The notes under the pieces are model-generated. The model searched no databases, was not told the origin of the DNA, and saw nothing but the letters and a program-made list of their open reading frames with translations. Positions 50,901-58,839 of a stretch of 64,000 bases of DNA are shown piece by piece. The number at the start of each line of letters is the position of its first letter. Positions within the stretch are counted from its first letter, which is position 1. A program made the position numbers and the translations under genes. This DNA comes from Plecoglossus altivelis (lineage: Eukaryota > Chordata > Actinopteri > Osmeriformes > Plecoglossidae), in the NCBI GenBank assembly GCA_036571765.1, contig BROE01000022.1, forward strand, positions 15,276,827 to 15,340,826, in the 5' to 3' direction.

Positions 50901-51279
50901 NNNNNNNNNNNNNNNNNNNNNNNNNNNNNNNNNNNNNNNNNNNNNNNNNNNNNNNNNNNNNNNNNNNNNNNNNNNNNNNNNNNNNNNNNNNNNNNNNNNN
51001 NNNNNNNNNNNNNNNNNNNNNNNNNNNNNNNNNNNNNNNNNNNNNNNNNNNNNNNNNNNNNNNNNNNNNNNNNNNNNNNNNNAAAGAGAGAGGGGGGGGG
51101 GGGAGATGTGTTCCTACCTTGTTATTTATTATAGCTTCAGAATCATCAAAAACAAAGTCCCCATCGTAGCTGTTTAGGAAACAGAGGAGGGCTAGCAGGG
51201 CCACACCCAGCTTCGCATGCACAGCGGCCAGTTTTGGCACAGGCACGTGGTGGTCCCAATAAACTTCACATGGAGCCAT
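37678..51279 (-). CDS. tmtc4: TMTC4, transmembrane O-mannosyltransferase with TPR repeats (17 coding exons)
   Basis: Complete vertebrate TMTC4 rebuilt from 17 coding exons on the minus strand. All introns are GT-AG and phases match across every junction. With the expected 115-nt exon 14 the protein is 741 residues, about the length of the human protein as I remember it. Seen: membrane segment at about 23-36; the acidic lumenal-loop motif SYDGDFVFDDSEAI with Asp45-Asp46; several further hydrophobic spans up to about residue 455; the family block RWRIMGTGPP (about 282-291); then TPR repeats from about residue 470 to the C-terminus. Family knowledge: TMTC1-4 are ER membrane enzymes of the GT-C fold that O-mannosylate cadherin ectodomains using dolichol-phosphate mannose, and loss of TMTC4 in mice perturbs ER calcium and hearing. 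Oddities: Ser instead of Cys in the usual CKEQG motif (exon 5), and exon 14 carries small deletions and a stop in this assembly. Exon positions follow as separate entries. Identity is very secure. Confidence 0.96.
38111..38180 (-). CDS. tmtc4: TMTC4 coding exon 16
   Basis: Residues 670-693. The acceptor is GTCTTACAG|GAG and the donor AATCTAG|GTTAGA, phase 1. It encodes ESEGFFLQALRINPNAASCH and GNL. The phases fit exons 15 and 17 exactly. Confidence 0.9.
38228..38412. repeat. CA/CGCG repeat with tandem duplication in intron 15
   Basis: Two copies, about 116 bp apart, of a segment containing CCCACCCCAAACACACAATC and GTTAACTCATGCTG, separated by (CA)n broken by CGCGCG blocks. Alternating purine-pyrimidine sequence of this kind can adopt Z-DNA. 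Confidence 0.85.
38872..38903. repeat. (TA)n microsatellite
   Basis: About 16 TA units in TMTC4 intron 15. Confidence 0.95.
38991..39103 (-). CDS. tmtc4: TMTC4 coding exon 15
   Basis: Residues 632-669. The acceptor is GTCGTCTAG|GC and the donor TACCAG|GTCAGC, phase 0. It encodes NLAQAEMIGREALKLLPNDH and MFSLANVLGKTQKYQ, a TPR helix pair. A (TA)n microsatellite lies about 90 bp into the next intron. Confidence 0.94.
39120..40620. other. Remainder of TMTC4 intron 14
   Basis: Non-coding. It holds a GA-rich stretch (39465-39545), a second purine stretch (39760-39835) and a G-rich stretch (about 40075-40190) with several runs of four or more G that could fold as G-quadruplexes. No exon seen. Confidence 0.6.
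40654..41027 (-). repeat. Repeated partial copies of TMTC4 exon 14 3' half in CA-repeat context
   Basis: Three fragments of the 3' half of exon 14 lie in intron 14 within (CA)n sequence. One at about 40985-41027 is damaged. One at about 40753-40799 is intact and reads SLAWNNMIILLDNTG, followed by the donor GTACACAC. One at about 40654-40683 reads SLAWNNM and then diverges. None has the 5' half of the exon. Spacing is roughly 115-230 bp. They look like tandem duplication units carrying exon end plus microsatellite, either real or an assembly product. Confidence 0.8.
40685..41185. repeat. (TG)n-rich tract in TMTC4 intron 14
   Basis: Interrupted (TG)n with TACCTG and GCATGTGTATG interruptions, interspersed with the exon 14 fragments. 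The 253-residue His/Thr-rich open frame on the opposite strand is a by-product. Confidence 0.9.
41196..41301 (-). pseudogene. tmtc4: TMTC4 exon 14, damaged in this assembly
   Basis: The acceptor TTCTACAG|TAT and donor ACACAG|GTACAC are intact. The first 20 codons read YADLNRHLDALNAWRNATVL as expected. The 3' half is then 9 nt short overall (106 instead of 115 nt), with several scattered small deletions, and a TGA appears at 41223-41221. The expected ending HSLAWNNMIILLDNTG is legible only as fragments. Because the other 16 exons are intact, and an undamaged copy of the 3' half lies at 40753-40799, this looks more like a consensus error in repeat-rich sequence than true loss of the gene. A real mutation cannot be excluded. 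Confidence 0.8.
41298..41827. repeat. Minisatellite, 41-bp unit, 13 copies, 3' part of intron 13
   Basis: About 13 copies of a 41-bp unit beginning CATACTGTAGAACACATTAG on the plus strand. On the minus strand each unit contains TACTAAG, a C-rich tract, and TTCTACAG|TATG, matching the real acceptor of exon 14. Copies differ by few substitutions (for example GATCACATT for AACACATT). Confidence 0.95.
41828..42067. repeat. Minisatellite, about 15-bp unit, 5' part of intron 13
   Basis: About 15-16 units such as GGTGTGTGACTAGG and GGTGAGTCACTAGGG on the plus strand. The first intronic bases after the exon 13 donor (GTGGGTAGTGACACACC) already match the unit on the minus strand. Confidence 0.9.
42073..42214 (-). 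CDS. tmtc4: TMTC4 coding exon 13
   Basis: Residues 546-593. The acceptor is CCTCGCAG|ACCG and the donor CGTCTG|GTGGGT, phase 0. It encodes PDFAAAWMNLGIVQNSLGKF and RRKYPDCYYNLGRL, two TPR helices. The intron it opens runs straight into a minisatellite. Confidence 0.95.
42435..42542 (-). CDS. tmtc4: TMTC4 coding exon 12
   Basis: Residues 510-546. The acceptor is TCCGTCCAG|GCTG and the donor ATACA|GTAGGT, phase 2. It encodes YVHAMNNLGNILKEREQLAE followed by AERLLAKAVSIQ, a canonical TPR. Confidence 0.93.
42600..44100. other. TMTC4 intron 11, no further feature
   Basis: Unique, moderately AT-rich intron sequence (intron 42543-44156). Apart from short TG-rich units at 44098-44150 beside the exon 11 donor, I see no repeat or exon. 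Confidence 0.6.
44157..44236 (-). CDS. tmtc4: TMTC4 coding exon 11
   Basis: Residues 484-510. The acceptor is TTGTCTAG|GTC and the donor GTCAG|GTACTG, phase 2. It encodes VHYNVGKNLADTG and AIKYYREAVR, one TPR helix pair. A short TG-rich repeat abuts the donor. Confidence 0.93.
44377..44508 (-). CDS. tmtc4: TMTC4 coding exon 10
   Basis: Residues 440-483. The acceptor is GCGTGCGCAG|GGG and the donor GCCAAG|GTGAGA, phase 0. It encodes the last hydrophobic helix and WRSEGSLFTSALSVCPLNAK, the entry into the TPR domain. Confidence 0.93.
44797..45147. repeat. Minisatellite in TMTC4 intron 9
   Basis: About 350 bp of imperfect short units built from GTAGTATG, CAGTATGTGG and TGTGCAG. It fills over half of intron 9 and comes within 10 bp of the exon 9 donor. 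Confidence 0.85.
45156..45330 (-). CDS. tmtc4: TMTC4 coding exon 9
   Basis: Residues 381-439. The acceptor is CACCTCCAG|GACG and the donor CTCAGG|GTAGGC, phase 0. It encodes GVPFLPASNVFFRVGFVIAE and a membrane helix. A tandem repeat array begins less than 10 bp downstream of the donor. Confidence 0.94.
45989..46191 (-). CDS. tmtc4: TMTC4 coding exon 8
   Basis: Residues 314-381. The acceptor is CTCGTAG|ATA and the donor AGAAG|GTAAAAA, phase 2. It encodes VNYNYYYSLNAWLLLCPWWL and CFDWSMGCVPLIKS, nearly identical to the human TMTC4 sequence as I recall it. Confidence 0.96.
46800..46961 (-). CDS. tmtc4: TMTC4 coding exon 7
   Basis: Residues 260-313. The acceptor is CTTGTCAG|GGG and the donor CTCAGA|GTAAGA, phase 0. 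It encodes a membrane helix, then RWRIMGTGPPSFTEVDNPAS, the strongly conserved core of the DUF1736 region. Confidence 0.93.
47296..47388 (-). CDS. tmtc4: TMTC4 coding exon 6
   Basis: Residues 229-259. The acceptor is CCCTTTAG|GGG and the donor GCGAGT|GTGAGT, phase 0. It encodes GVNAAFDVLLICKVDVFELS and then a basic stretch ending RRKSAS. The reading frame stays open past the donor into Pro-rich low-complexity intron sequence, which is not coding. Confidence 0.92.
47522..47622 (-). CDS. tmtc4: TMTC4 coding exon 5
   Basis: Residues 195-228. The acceptor is GTCTGCAG|GGGG and the donor GTCTTG|GTAGGG, phase 0. It encodes a hydrophobic helix followed by MLSKEQGITVL. Most TMTC sequences I know read MLCKEQG here; this copy has AGT (Ser) in place of a Cys codon. 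Confidence 0.93.
47727..47814 (-). CDS. tmtc4: TMTC4 coding exon 4
   Basis: Residues 166-195. The acceptor is CTTAG|GTG and the donor CGAG|GTAGGT, phase 1. It encodes the VAGIVGRADLLCALFF motif and following membrane helix, which is diagnostic for TMTC proteins. Confidence 0.94.
47816..47915. repeat. (GAGA/GACAGC) microsatellite
   Basis: Purine repeat starting immediately upstream of exon 4's acceptor on the minus strand, where it supplies the pyrimidine tract (CTCTCT...CTTAG). Confidence 0.9.
47980..48360. repeat. Degenerate CCAC-ACTGTAGAT minisatellite around the MITE
   Basis: Short degenerate units resembling CCACACCACTGTAGAT lie on both sides of the hAT-type element at about 47990-48047 and 48261-48360. 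Confidence 0.55.
48048..48260. mobile_element. hAT-type MITE in TMTC4 intron 3
   Basis: A 213-bp palindromic element. The left end CAGAGGTGTCCGATTC and the reverse complement of the right end TAGGGGGTGTTCAATC both continue into TGGTCCTCAGGGGCC, giving inverted ends of over 30 bp with mismatches. It is flanked by the identical 8-bp sequence CTGTAGAT at 48040-48047 and 48261-48268, the target-site length of hAT transposons. It has no coding capacity. It sits inside a degenerate minisatellite (units like CCACACCACTGTAGAT), so the target repeat could partly reflect that array. Confidence 0.8.
48365..49340. other. 5' part of TMTC4 intron 3
   Basis: Non-coding intron sequence with short (CA)n at about 48630-48645 and (TG)n at 49140-49160. 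No exon or recognisable transposon. Confidence 0.6.
49361..49577 (-). CDS. tmtc4: TMTC4 coding exon 3
   Basis: Residues 93-165. The acceptor is CCTTTCAG|GCTC and the donor GAGAGC|GTAAGC, phase 0. It contains FHILNIVLHAVISALMVDVF and LLFGVHPVHTES, the conserved second lumenal loop and HPVHTE motif of the family. Confidence 0.95.
49785..49900 (-). CDS. tmtc4: TMTC4 coding exon 2
   Basis: Residues 55-93. The acceptor is CTACTGCAG|GAC and the donor CAG|GTACAGC, leaving phase 2. It encodes the lumenal NDFWGSNLSSNTSHKSYRPL segment typical of TMTC4, which includes N-glycosylation-type sequons (NLS, NTS). Confidence 0.95.
50180..50417. repeat. GA/GACA/GGAT low-complexity tract
   Basis: Purine-rich tract in TMTC4 intron 1 with (GACA)n near 50230-50278, (GGAT)n near 50279-50330 and GAGACGAG repeats, running into the assembly gap. 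Confidence 0.9.
50418..51082. other. Assembly gap (665 N) in TMTC4 intron 1
   Basis: Run of 665 N flanked by GA-rich low-complexity sequence (50180-50417) on one side and AGAGAGAG plus a G run on the other. The two long open frames crossing it are artefacts of reading N. Confidence 0.99.
51118..51279 (-). CDS. tmtc4: TMTC4 coding exon 1
   Basis: Residues 1-54, ending in phase 0 at AAG|GTAGG. It encodes a short cytosolic N-terminus, the first membrane helix (about 23-36) and the acidic SYDGDFVFDDSEAI loop with the Asp pair that is conserved in GT-C enzymes. The start is supported by an in-frame TAG at 51324-51322 with no other in-frame ATG between. That TAG may itself be the 3' splice site of a 5' UTR intron (CATGTAG|GG). 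Confidence 0.95.
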
Positions 51280-52059
51280 GGCGCAAGAGACCTTCGATCT
51301 ATCTGCATGTCCATCTATACCCTACATGATGGATACGATCAGTCAGTTAGAATGCTAGTTTTTATAGCACAAGAAAGCCCTCATCACCTCTAGTTAACAT
51401 TAATATGTAGCTTTGCAAGCAGGTCACTTGTATTCACTGAACAAACACATTTTCTATATTAAAGCTGTAACACTGTTATACTACAGTGTGTCCCTCTGTA
51501 GTAGCTAGCTGCTTAGCATACCTTAACTAGCCCATGTCACTACTTGCTAACTGCAGTCTGCCATTAATAAAATATTTAAATATATACGTTGCTAGTACAG
51601 CATACACAGACTGGATTTTCTCAAACAGTCTACATGCATACCTTATCATTCGAGAAGACGGAGTTTGCTAGGGAGAGCTTTCAAGCATGACTCATGTAGC
51701 TTTAAGTTTGCTAGCTTACTGTATGCAACGCTACTGTATCATCTTCACTATCTTTCAGCATTAAATATTAAAGAAAGATGGACAGTTGCTGTCAAGTCAC
51801 AGACTAAACGCGTTCTGCAAGTACCGATCGCAGATGTGTCAATGGGTTGCGTTGCAATGTCATACAAATATTTGCTAGCTTAGCCTATCAGCTTATGACC
51901 GGAATAATAACGAAATAATTAATTTAGTTCTTTAAACAAATGTTCGCTCAAAACGCATACCAAGGTAACAGAATTCTTGCTAAAAGTGTAATGTATTCCG
52001 CCTGCAGTCGGTAGACATATGACATGTCGGCTTGCAAGTGTAAACAGTATGCACGCTCT

Positions 52060-52100
52060 GTTGCTACACTTCCTGCTTGGCGCGGATGCTGTCACGTGAT
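52060..52100 (-). promoter_or_regulatory. Probable TMTC4 promoter (ETS and E-box motifs)
   Basis: Minus-strand GCAGGAAGTG (52076-52067) is a good ETS site. The palindrome TCACGTGA (52092-52099) is an E-box. They lie about 20 bp apart beside CpG-containing sequence, 0.8 kb upstream of the ATG, with no TATA box. A 5' UTR exon could end at about 51961 (CTTG|GTATGC). All of this is inference from motifs and position. Confidence 0.35.
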
Positions 52101-52104
52101 TAAT

Positions 52105-52617
52105 TGATTGGATTCAGCAATATGCAGGACGTTGTTAATTCCGCGACAATAATGTATTGGAAACATCATAATGTAATCTACGTAAACAATAAACTCCATG
52201 CCCAATCAAAGCACAAATATGCTGACGTTTAGCTTTACGCTAAAGCAATGTTTCTTCTGTGTACAATTACGCTCACATCAAAATAAAATCCACTCACATA
52301 ATATAAGTCCCACACGTACAATACAGGGAGAGCAACTTCATGGAACATTAATGGTATACACATTATTGAATGCACCACTAAGGGCTTGTCCTCCGACATC
52401 AACCTGCTTCTCATTTCCCCACTCTCCTGCTTTTATTACTCAGGGGGTACGTCTTCTGTAGCCACATCTCAGTAGTCATGCGGAAGCCATATAAGGTGTA
52501 GCTGTGTTAGCTATGTAAACGTCACAAACAATAACCAAACATTTTAAAATAATTTAAAACATGAGAGCCGCAGTAATGATCAGTTTCTCACTTTCTGCCT
52601 TTCTCACTTACTTGCTT

Positions 52618-52660
<43 letters not shown>

Positions 52661-52669
52661 CTCTTTCTC

Positions 52670-52735
<66 letters not shown>

Positions 52736-54170
52736 ACTCCACAATGTAGTCAGATTCTTCTTTTATTCTGATCCCTTTGATACCCAGATTGAAAATGTCC
52801 TCTGCGCTGTCACAAAGGAGGTTGTTCAAAGGTCATTGTTCTCATTATCCAAATGAGAGCATCTACCGAACAGTACTCTGACACTGGAAACCTTGCTGCT
52901 TCTGTTAAACGGAAATGGATGATAATTAACCACTTCAAGAAGTCCTTATTGCAACATGGTTCATATCATAAAGACTCTAGCTCTATACTCTGTCTGAGGA
53001 TAATGAGAGCCATGTTGGGATCATGTATTGCAGATATCACACATATGTCAGATTTCTGGTGGACCCCTGGCCGAGAGACTGGAATGGCACAGTAGCAACC
53101 AGGTCAATACTGTGTGTGTAACCTGGACATGGAAATGAATGCAGCTAGGAGATCTCATTAGCTGGGGATAAGATGGTCTCCAAAACCCCTATGGCCAAAG
53201 ACAATAATTAAATTTCATTATATTTGACTGCAGGTTTTTTTGACTGAATTAACAAGCTGTTAGAGCGGACTGGTTACCACGATGGTGTGAGTTTCAGAGG
53301 AAGATGGAGCGAGAAAGGGATGGAAGGAGGGAGGAAAAGAGGGGAGGGTAGGAGGTTCAAGCTCCATCTCATTATTATCTAATGAATCAGAAAACTGATG
53401 AGCCAGCTCCCCGTTCACTGCCAGGGGACATAAGGCTTGTGTGCTGCCATGCCATTCTCCGTCTCTTCTGGGCATTGGCTCTCTGAACTTGACAGGATGT
53501 GTTTGTGTGTGTGTGTATGTGTGTGTGTGCCTCAGAAAAACTGCAGGTAGAAAATGCACATAGTTTCTGTTATCGCAAAAACAAATGAAGTGGTGGAAAA
53601 AAGAAAATGTCAAAGATACCGAGATGTATGGAAAGAAATGCAGGAAAGAACCAGAAAGGTGTGCCGAAGAGTACAACAACACAAGAGTACAACGAACATT
53701 GAAACAGAGAGAGTTGGGGCTTAGTGGGTGCAGGCTATTGAATTTTGCGCTCCATTTCACCTGTCATTGCTTGGCGAAGACTTGGAATCTCCTTAATGGC
53801 CAAAGCTAGGGGCCCAGGGTCAGAGGGTGTAGAAGGGAGGAGCGGGGGAGGGGGGCGGGGCAGAAGTAACGAGAGAAGGAAAGGGAACAAGGAGCAAGGA
53901 TCAAGGCGCGGTTGATCGCTTACGTCTTCACCCCCAAAACTAGGTCGCAGGGTTGGCAAGAAACAGACAGGCCGGGTCACTAAAAGAATATTACTCATAA
54001 GCGACTCAACAGCAACCATCAGGCACTAGCAAATCAGCACTTTGCTAACACAACTCAAATAAGAAGTTAAATTTGGGGTTTATTTTCAATCGGACGATCA
54101 GTCAGTCTGTCTGCAAGTCAGTCAGCCAGTTAACTAACAACAACTAGCCAGTCTGCTTTATTTGATTGGC
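52105..54170. other. Non-coding sequence upstream of TMTC4
   Basis: Mostly unique AT-rich sequence, interrupted by the (ATCT)n/(CT)n tract at 52619-52735 and a short TG tract near 53500-53530. No exon recognised. Confidence 0.5.
52619..52735. repeat. (ATCT)n then (GTCT)n and (CT)n compound microsatellite
   Basis: About ten ATCT units, then GTCT units, then CT dinucleotides. Confidence 0.95.

Positions 54171-54172
<2 letters not shown>

Positions 54173-54236
<64 letters not shown>
54173..54236. repeat. (TG)32 microsatellite
   Basis: Perfect uninterrupted 64-bp TG run. Confidence 0.98.
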
Positions 54237-54239
<3 letters not shown>

Positions 54240-56385
54240 TGGTGGGGCTGTCCATGTGTAGTAGTTAATGAGAGAGGATGGACCGCTATCATTAGCAAGT
54301 AGGCCTATTGGCCCAAATGCAAGGTGACAGTTTAGGCAGAGACAGACAGGGAGAGCTAACGTCTAGTGAACATGCAGAAGGTGACAGACATTGATTGTGT
54401 TCAGTCTGACGGTATACGTTTCATGACAGTCTGACGGTGAGCGTCTAATGACAAAAGAAAAGAAAAGGTCAGGGTCAAATGGCGTGAAAGTGAGGAAATG
54501 GCTTGGGATCACGCAATCTTCTGACAAGGGGGGCAGCCTTCAGATTCTGTAAACTATTGTTTTATCATTTTGTAGGCTAGTGCACAGTGCCCGTGATGCA
54601 GTCAGAGATTACTGTAAAATGCCATTGAAACACACAAATGTAGATTACAGATACAAATACATTCCTGGAATTATAGACAAGGCACAGTAACCGCGATGGT
54701 ATTGGTGACATCGATTTCTAGAATTAAAGATAGATAGTGGAGTGATGATCATGCAGCTGGTGATGACAGTTCTTCTCAGTGGCTGTGGTATCTAAATGTT
54801 TCAGGACAGATAGCCATAGAGGCAGGTGTGGAAAGGACAGATAGCCATAGAGACAGGTATGGAGAGCAGTCATAGCCACAATGAGACAGGACATATGGCC
54901 TTGTCTCCAAAAGAAATCTTTATTTTTGGATCAAATTGACTGCAAGCATTGTAGACTCAGAGTACGGCCTCCTTTAGGTAATTGTACACTCGCTACACAA
55001 GCAGCAACATATAAGGGCCAAGACCATTCACCTTTTCACTTAGAAAGTGTCATCCAACTAGCTGTCAGTCACCCCTAAGTGTGGCGTCTATTCATAGTTA
55101 TATATACTTATACTTATATTCACTAATCAATAGAACTAGTCATTGGATACCAGTTAGTATGTTTTCATGTGAGCTTGCTATTAATAAGAGTAGATTGTGT
55201 CTTTGTTTCAGGTTCAATAGATGTCCCAAGTCAGGAGAAAGTACTGGGTAAATGTCCCTTGTCATGACAACAAGGAGAACTCGAGTGATGATCTCTTTGA
55301 TCTGAGAGTGGTTCTTTTTCTGAGATTGTTGTAACATCATTACAGTCTGACTGTCACTATGTACAGTATGTTTACATCCTTGTCCCGTATAAAAGATGGT
55401 CCTTCGGCCTTTGAAGCTGAGAGACATGATTGAAACCTAAGCCTGGCATTGCTATTTATTGTCAGAGGTCTGGTTTTCTCTCCCAATCTGCAGACTGGCA
55501 TACTGAGAATCCACAACTCAACTGAACTTAGCCACTCCGTTAATGAAGAGATGGACAAAACATTTTCTCCATCAAGACTACATCAAGTCCAAATCTTTTC
55601 TATTTGTTGCTGAAGTTCAACCTGTTCATCTGTGAGCCATGATTGTGATCTCCCATAGCGTTCTCTCAAAAGCGCCTGTGGAGAAGAGAGAGTAGTATTG
55701 CTTCCTTCATCTCATCTCCCCCAAAATGCTTTGCGAGGCAGTATTGACAGGCGAGAGCTGAACCGTGTCTTGAAACATTCACCTCTGAGCCGAGGGAGTG
55801 AGCTGGAAAATCAAACAGTGCCTCAATCGCTTCCCAAGACCATCAGCAGTTGCTCAGGTGACCTCTTCTGGTTCCAACTGCACTCTACCATACACTGTAC
55901 CATACGCACCTGTGGTGGTGAGGCATCGCACACACACACACGATAGGGATGCAGATCGCGAGCACACATACCCGCACACAGGCACACACAGGGCATAGAC
56001 ATACACGCACGGACTTAAACACACAACTACACAAACTCATTTAGCACATAACACAAACCACACAAACACAAAATTTCAGATATATTTTCCTGGATCTTTG
56101 TTTCTCTGTCTTGGTTATTTGGGGGTCTTTTTGATAGTGCCCTTCAATTGGACGATAAAGTTCAAGCTGATCTAGGCAAATTTTGCAACGTTACTGTTTT
56201 AGCTTCTATTAAAAATGATTCAAACCATGAGATCCCAGGCCCTTCCTTCAATGCCACTCCCACAAAACTCATGAGCAAGCTGCCTGCCTACAAAACTGTC
56301 GGAAAAACAAAAGCTTTTGAGAGAGTAGCTTTGTTTATTTTCGTCACAAATTACCCCATGTAGCAATCACGTGAGAACATACACA
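54240..56385. other. Non-coding unique sequence
   Basis: Short CA runs near 55930-55990 and a duplicated AGGACAGATAGCCATAGAG at about 54800-54860. No gene recognised. Confidence 0.5.
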
Positions 56386-56390
56386 ACACA

Positions 56391-57985
56391 AGTTCAAGTT
56401 CAAGTTGTGCTTTATTGTCATTCCGCTACATGCGGCACATGAACAAAGCCGTGCCTCACAGAGTCACGGTGCTACAGAAGTACAAACATACAACAGTACA
56501 GACAAACAACAATCAATTTAAAAAAAATATAACATTTCCTATACATAAACTAAACAGTATACAAACTATACAAACTGTATGAATACTTACCTATGTGCAT
56601 GTGCAAAGAGTTATTGTACATGTGCGAAGAATTGATACATATTATTACAGAGTCTTAGTGTAGTTTGTGTACACACGGCAGTTTGTATGAAAAGTGCAGT
56701 GGGTGGGTGACTAGTGCAAGTTTTCCTATAGTCTTAGTTTTTGTGTGGGTAGTCGTAGAGACCCGGAAGAGTTCAGGGCTCTCATAGCCTGGGGGAAGAA
56801 GCTGTTGGTCAGTCTGGCAGAGCGGGCTCTGATGCTCCGGAACCGTCTCCCTGATGGTAGGAGCTGGAAAAGGCTGTGTGAGGGGTGTGTGGTCCCTTAA
56901 CGATACTATTTGCCTTGCTGGAGCATCGTGTTTGGAAGATGTCTAGGATGGAGTGGAGAGGGGCACCGATGATCCTCGCAACTGTGTTCACTGTCCGCTG
57001 GACGATCTTGCAGTCTGCTGCAGTACAGTTCCCGTACCAGACAGTGATGCAGCTGGTCAGCACACTCTCAATGGTGCCCCTGTAGAATGTGGTGAAGATG
57101 GGTGGAGGGAGACTTGCTCTCTTCAGCCGGCGGAGAAAGTGTAGGCGCTGATGTGCCTTCTTTGAGAGTGACTTGGTGTTGGTGGTCCAGGTGAGGTCCT
57201 CTGTGATGTGCACCCCCAGGAATTTGGTGCCGTTGACTCTCTCGACAGGCGAGCTGTCGATGGTCAGTGGGGGGTGATCCGCAGAGTTCTTCCTGAAGTC
57301 CATCACAACCTCTTTTGTCTTGCTCAAGTTGAGGGACAGGTTGTTAGCCCCACACCATTTCGCCAGCTGTACCACTTCCTCTCTATAGTGTGTTTCATTG
57401 TTGTTGCTGATGAGACCTACCGCTGTTGTGTCATCAGCAAACTTGATAATGTGGTTGGAGCTGAACTTGGCATTGCAGTCGTGGGTCAGCAGCGTGAAGA
57501 GCAGCGGGCTGAGCACACAGCCTTGTGGGACACCTGTGCTCAGTGTTGAAGTGCACGAGGTGTTATGGCCGACACGGACTGACTGAGGTCTTTCGATTTG
57601 AAAGTCCAGAATCCAATTGCAGAGGGAATTTTTCAGGCCCAATATGTTTAATTTGTCAGTGAACTGTTGTGGGATTATTGTGTTGAATGCTGAGCTGAAG
57701 TCAATGAAGAGCATTCTTACATAAGAGTCTTTGTTTTCTAGATGGGTAAGTGCCAGATGGATGGTTGAGGAGATTGCATCATCTGTGGAGCGGTTTGGAC
57801 GATATGCAAACTGGAGCGGGTCGAGTGTCTCGGGGAGGCTGGTTCTTATGTCCTTCATGACTAACTTCTCAAATCACTTCATTATGATAGGGGTCAGTGC
57901 TATGGGACGGTAGTCATTCAGACAGGACACCGGCGATTTCTTCGGTGCAGGTATGATTGTTGTGGATTTGAGACAAGTGTAATGA
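56391..57985 (-). mobile_element. 5'-truncated LINE (CR1/L2-like) with reverse transcriptase
   Basis: Minus-strand non-LTR retrotransposon covering part of the reverse transcriptase domain to the 3' end. The main open frame (57858-56809) shows QFAYRPNRSTDDAI, LFIDFSSAFNTI, TGVPQGCVLSPLLF and the catalytic KFADDT box, then the C-terminal KFLGVHITEDLTW region. The coding match continues upstream (LNDYRPIALT) but is interrupted by TGA at 57876-57874. A frameshift near 56890 moves the last part (LLPSGRRFRSIRA) to another frame. The 3' end carries short GTTCAA-type repeats at 56391-56405 (plus-strand reading). There is no ORF1 or endonuclease, so the copy is dead. The clade is assigned from recalled motifs. 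Confidence 0.9.
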
Positions 57986-58289
57986 ACATAAACATGGTTA
58001 ACATTAGTAGGCCGCTCAGTACTTTCAAGCCAGAGGGTTAGTAATGGGATGTATTATGACAATGGAGAGTTAATTGGTTGATATCAAAATGTGATACTTA
58101 ATTTGGTAAGTATGACAAAAAGTGCCTCTCAACATTGCCCACCCCATGCCAAAATTCCATCTTTTATCAACTAAATGTAATCACCAAAGAAAATTCCTTT
58201 ATGAACATCTAGTGAAATAGTGATACATGCAGTTATCACCTCTAGATTGTCCTATTGGCAGTAACTATTTGGGAATGAACAATTCTTCT

Positions 58290-58835
58290 CGTCTAGATTA
58301 CAGAGGGTTGAAAATGCACCTGAGAAACTTTTAATGGCTGTCTGTAAACTTCCTAAACTTCCTGTACGTTCAATGATTGCGAAGTTGAAGCTTCTTGTCT
58401 AGAAATCGTTCCATGGCCAAGCTCCAGCTTATGTCTCTATCCTTACCTTCCAGGAAGAACCTTTTGCAGGGGCACTCTGGCCAATTAGAAAGAGGACCCA
58501 GAAACCCTATTGGCCCTTAGGTCTGTCTAACATTGGAACTGTTCCTAGAAAGAAGCAATAACAACTAAAGAGCTTCCTGTGTTTGCCATTACTTCAACTT
58601 TGGAACAGACTTCTACTATCACTGCTCTAAGGTGATCTTAGTTGAAAACAAATCGATTCTCTCCACCGTACAATTGTTGTCTGTGGTTTTTTTCATGTCT
58701 TTTGGGTTTATTATTATGTTTCACTGTGTGTTTTATTGGATTTGAAGTTTCTGCAAACCCATCATACAGCACATTGTTCAACTAGAGTTGTTTTGACATT
58801 GTGCGATACAAATAACATTGAATTATTCTTGCGCC
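58290..58835 (+). mobile_element. Decayed LINE 3' end
   Basis: On the plus strand a broken frame reads KSFHGQAPAYVS and later LPLLQLWNRL, which resemble the C-terminal end of fish LINE reverse transcriptase polyproteins. The stretch ends in GTGCGATACAAATAACATTG, like the tails of such elements. Several stops and indels are present. It lies in opposite orientation to the neighbouring LINE and belongs to a different subfamily or is much older. Confidence 0.55.
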
Positions 58836-58839
58836 TGTT

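Noticed and set aside
50089..51279. Two open frames of over 360 codons on both strands
   Set aside because: They cross 665 N; only the TMTC4 exon 1 part (51118-51279) is real.
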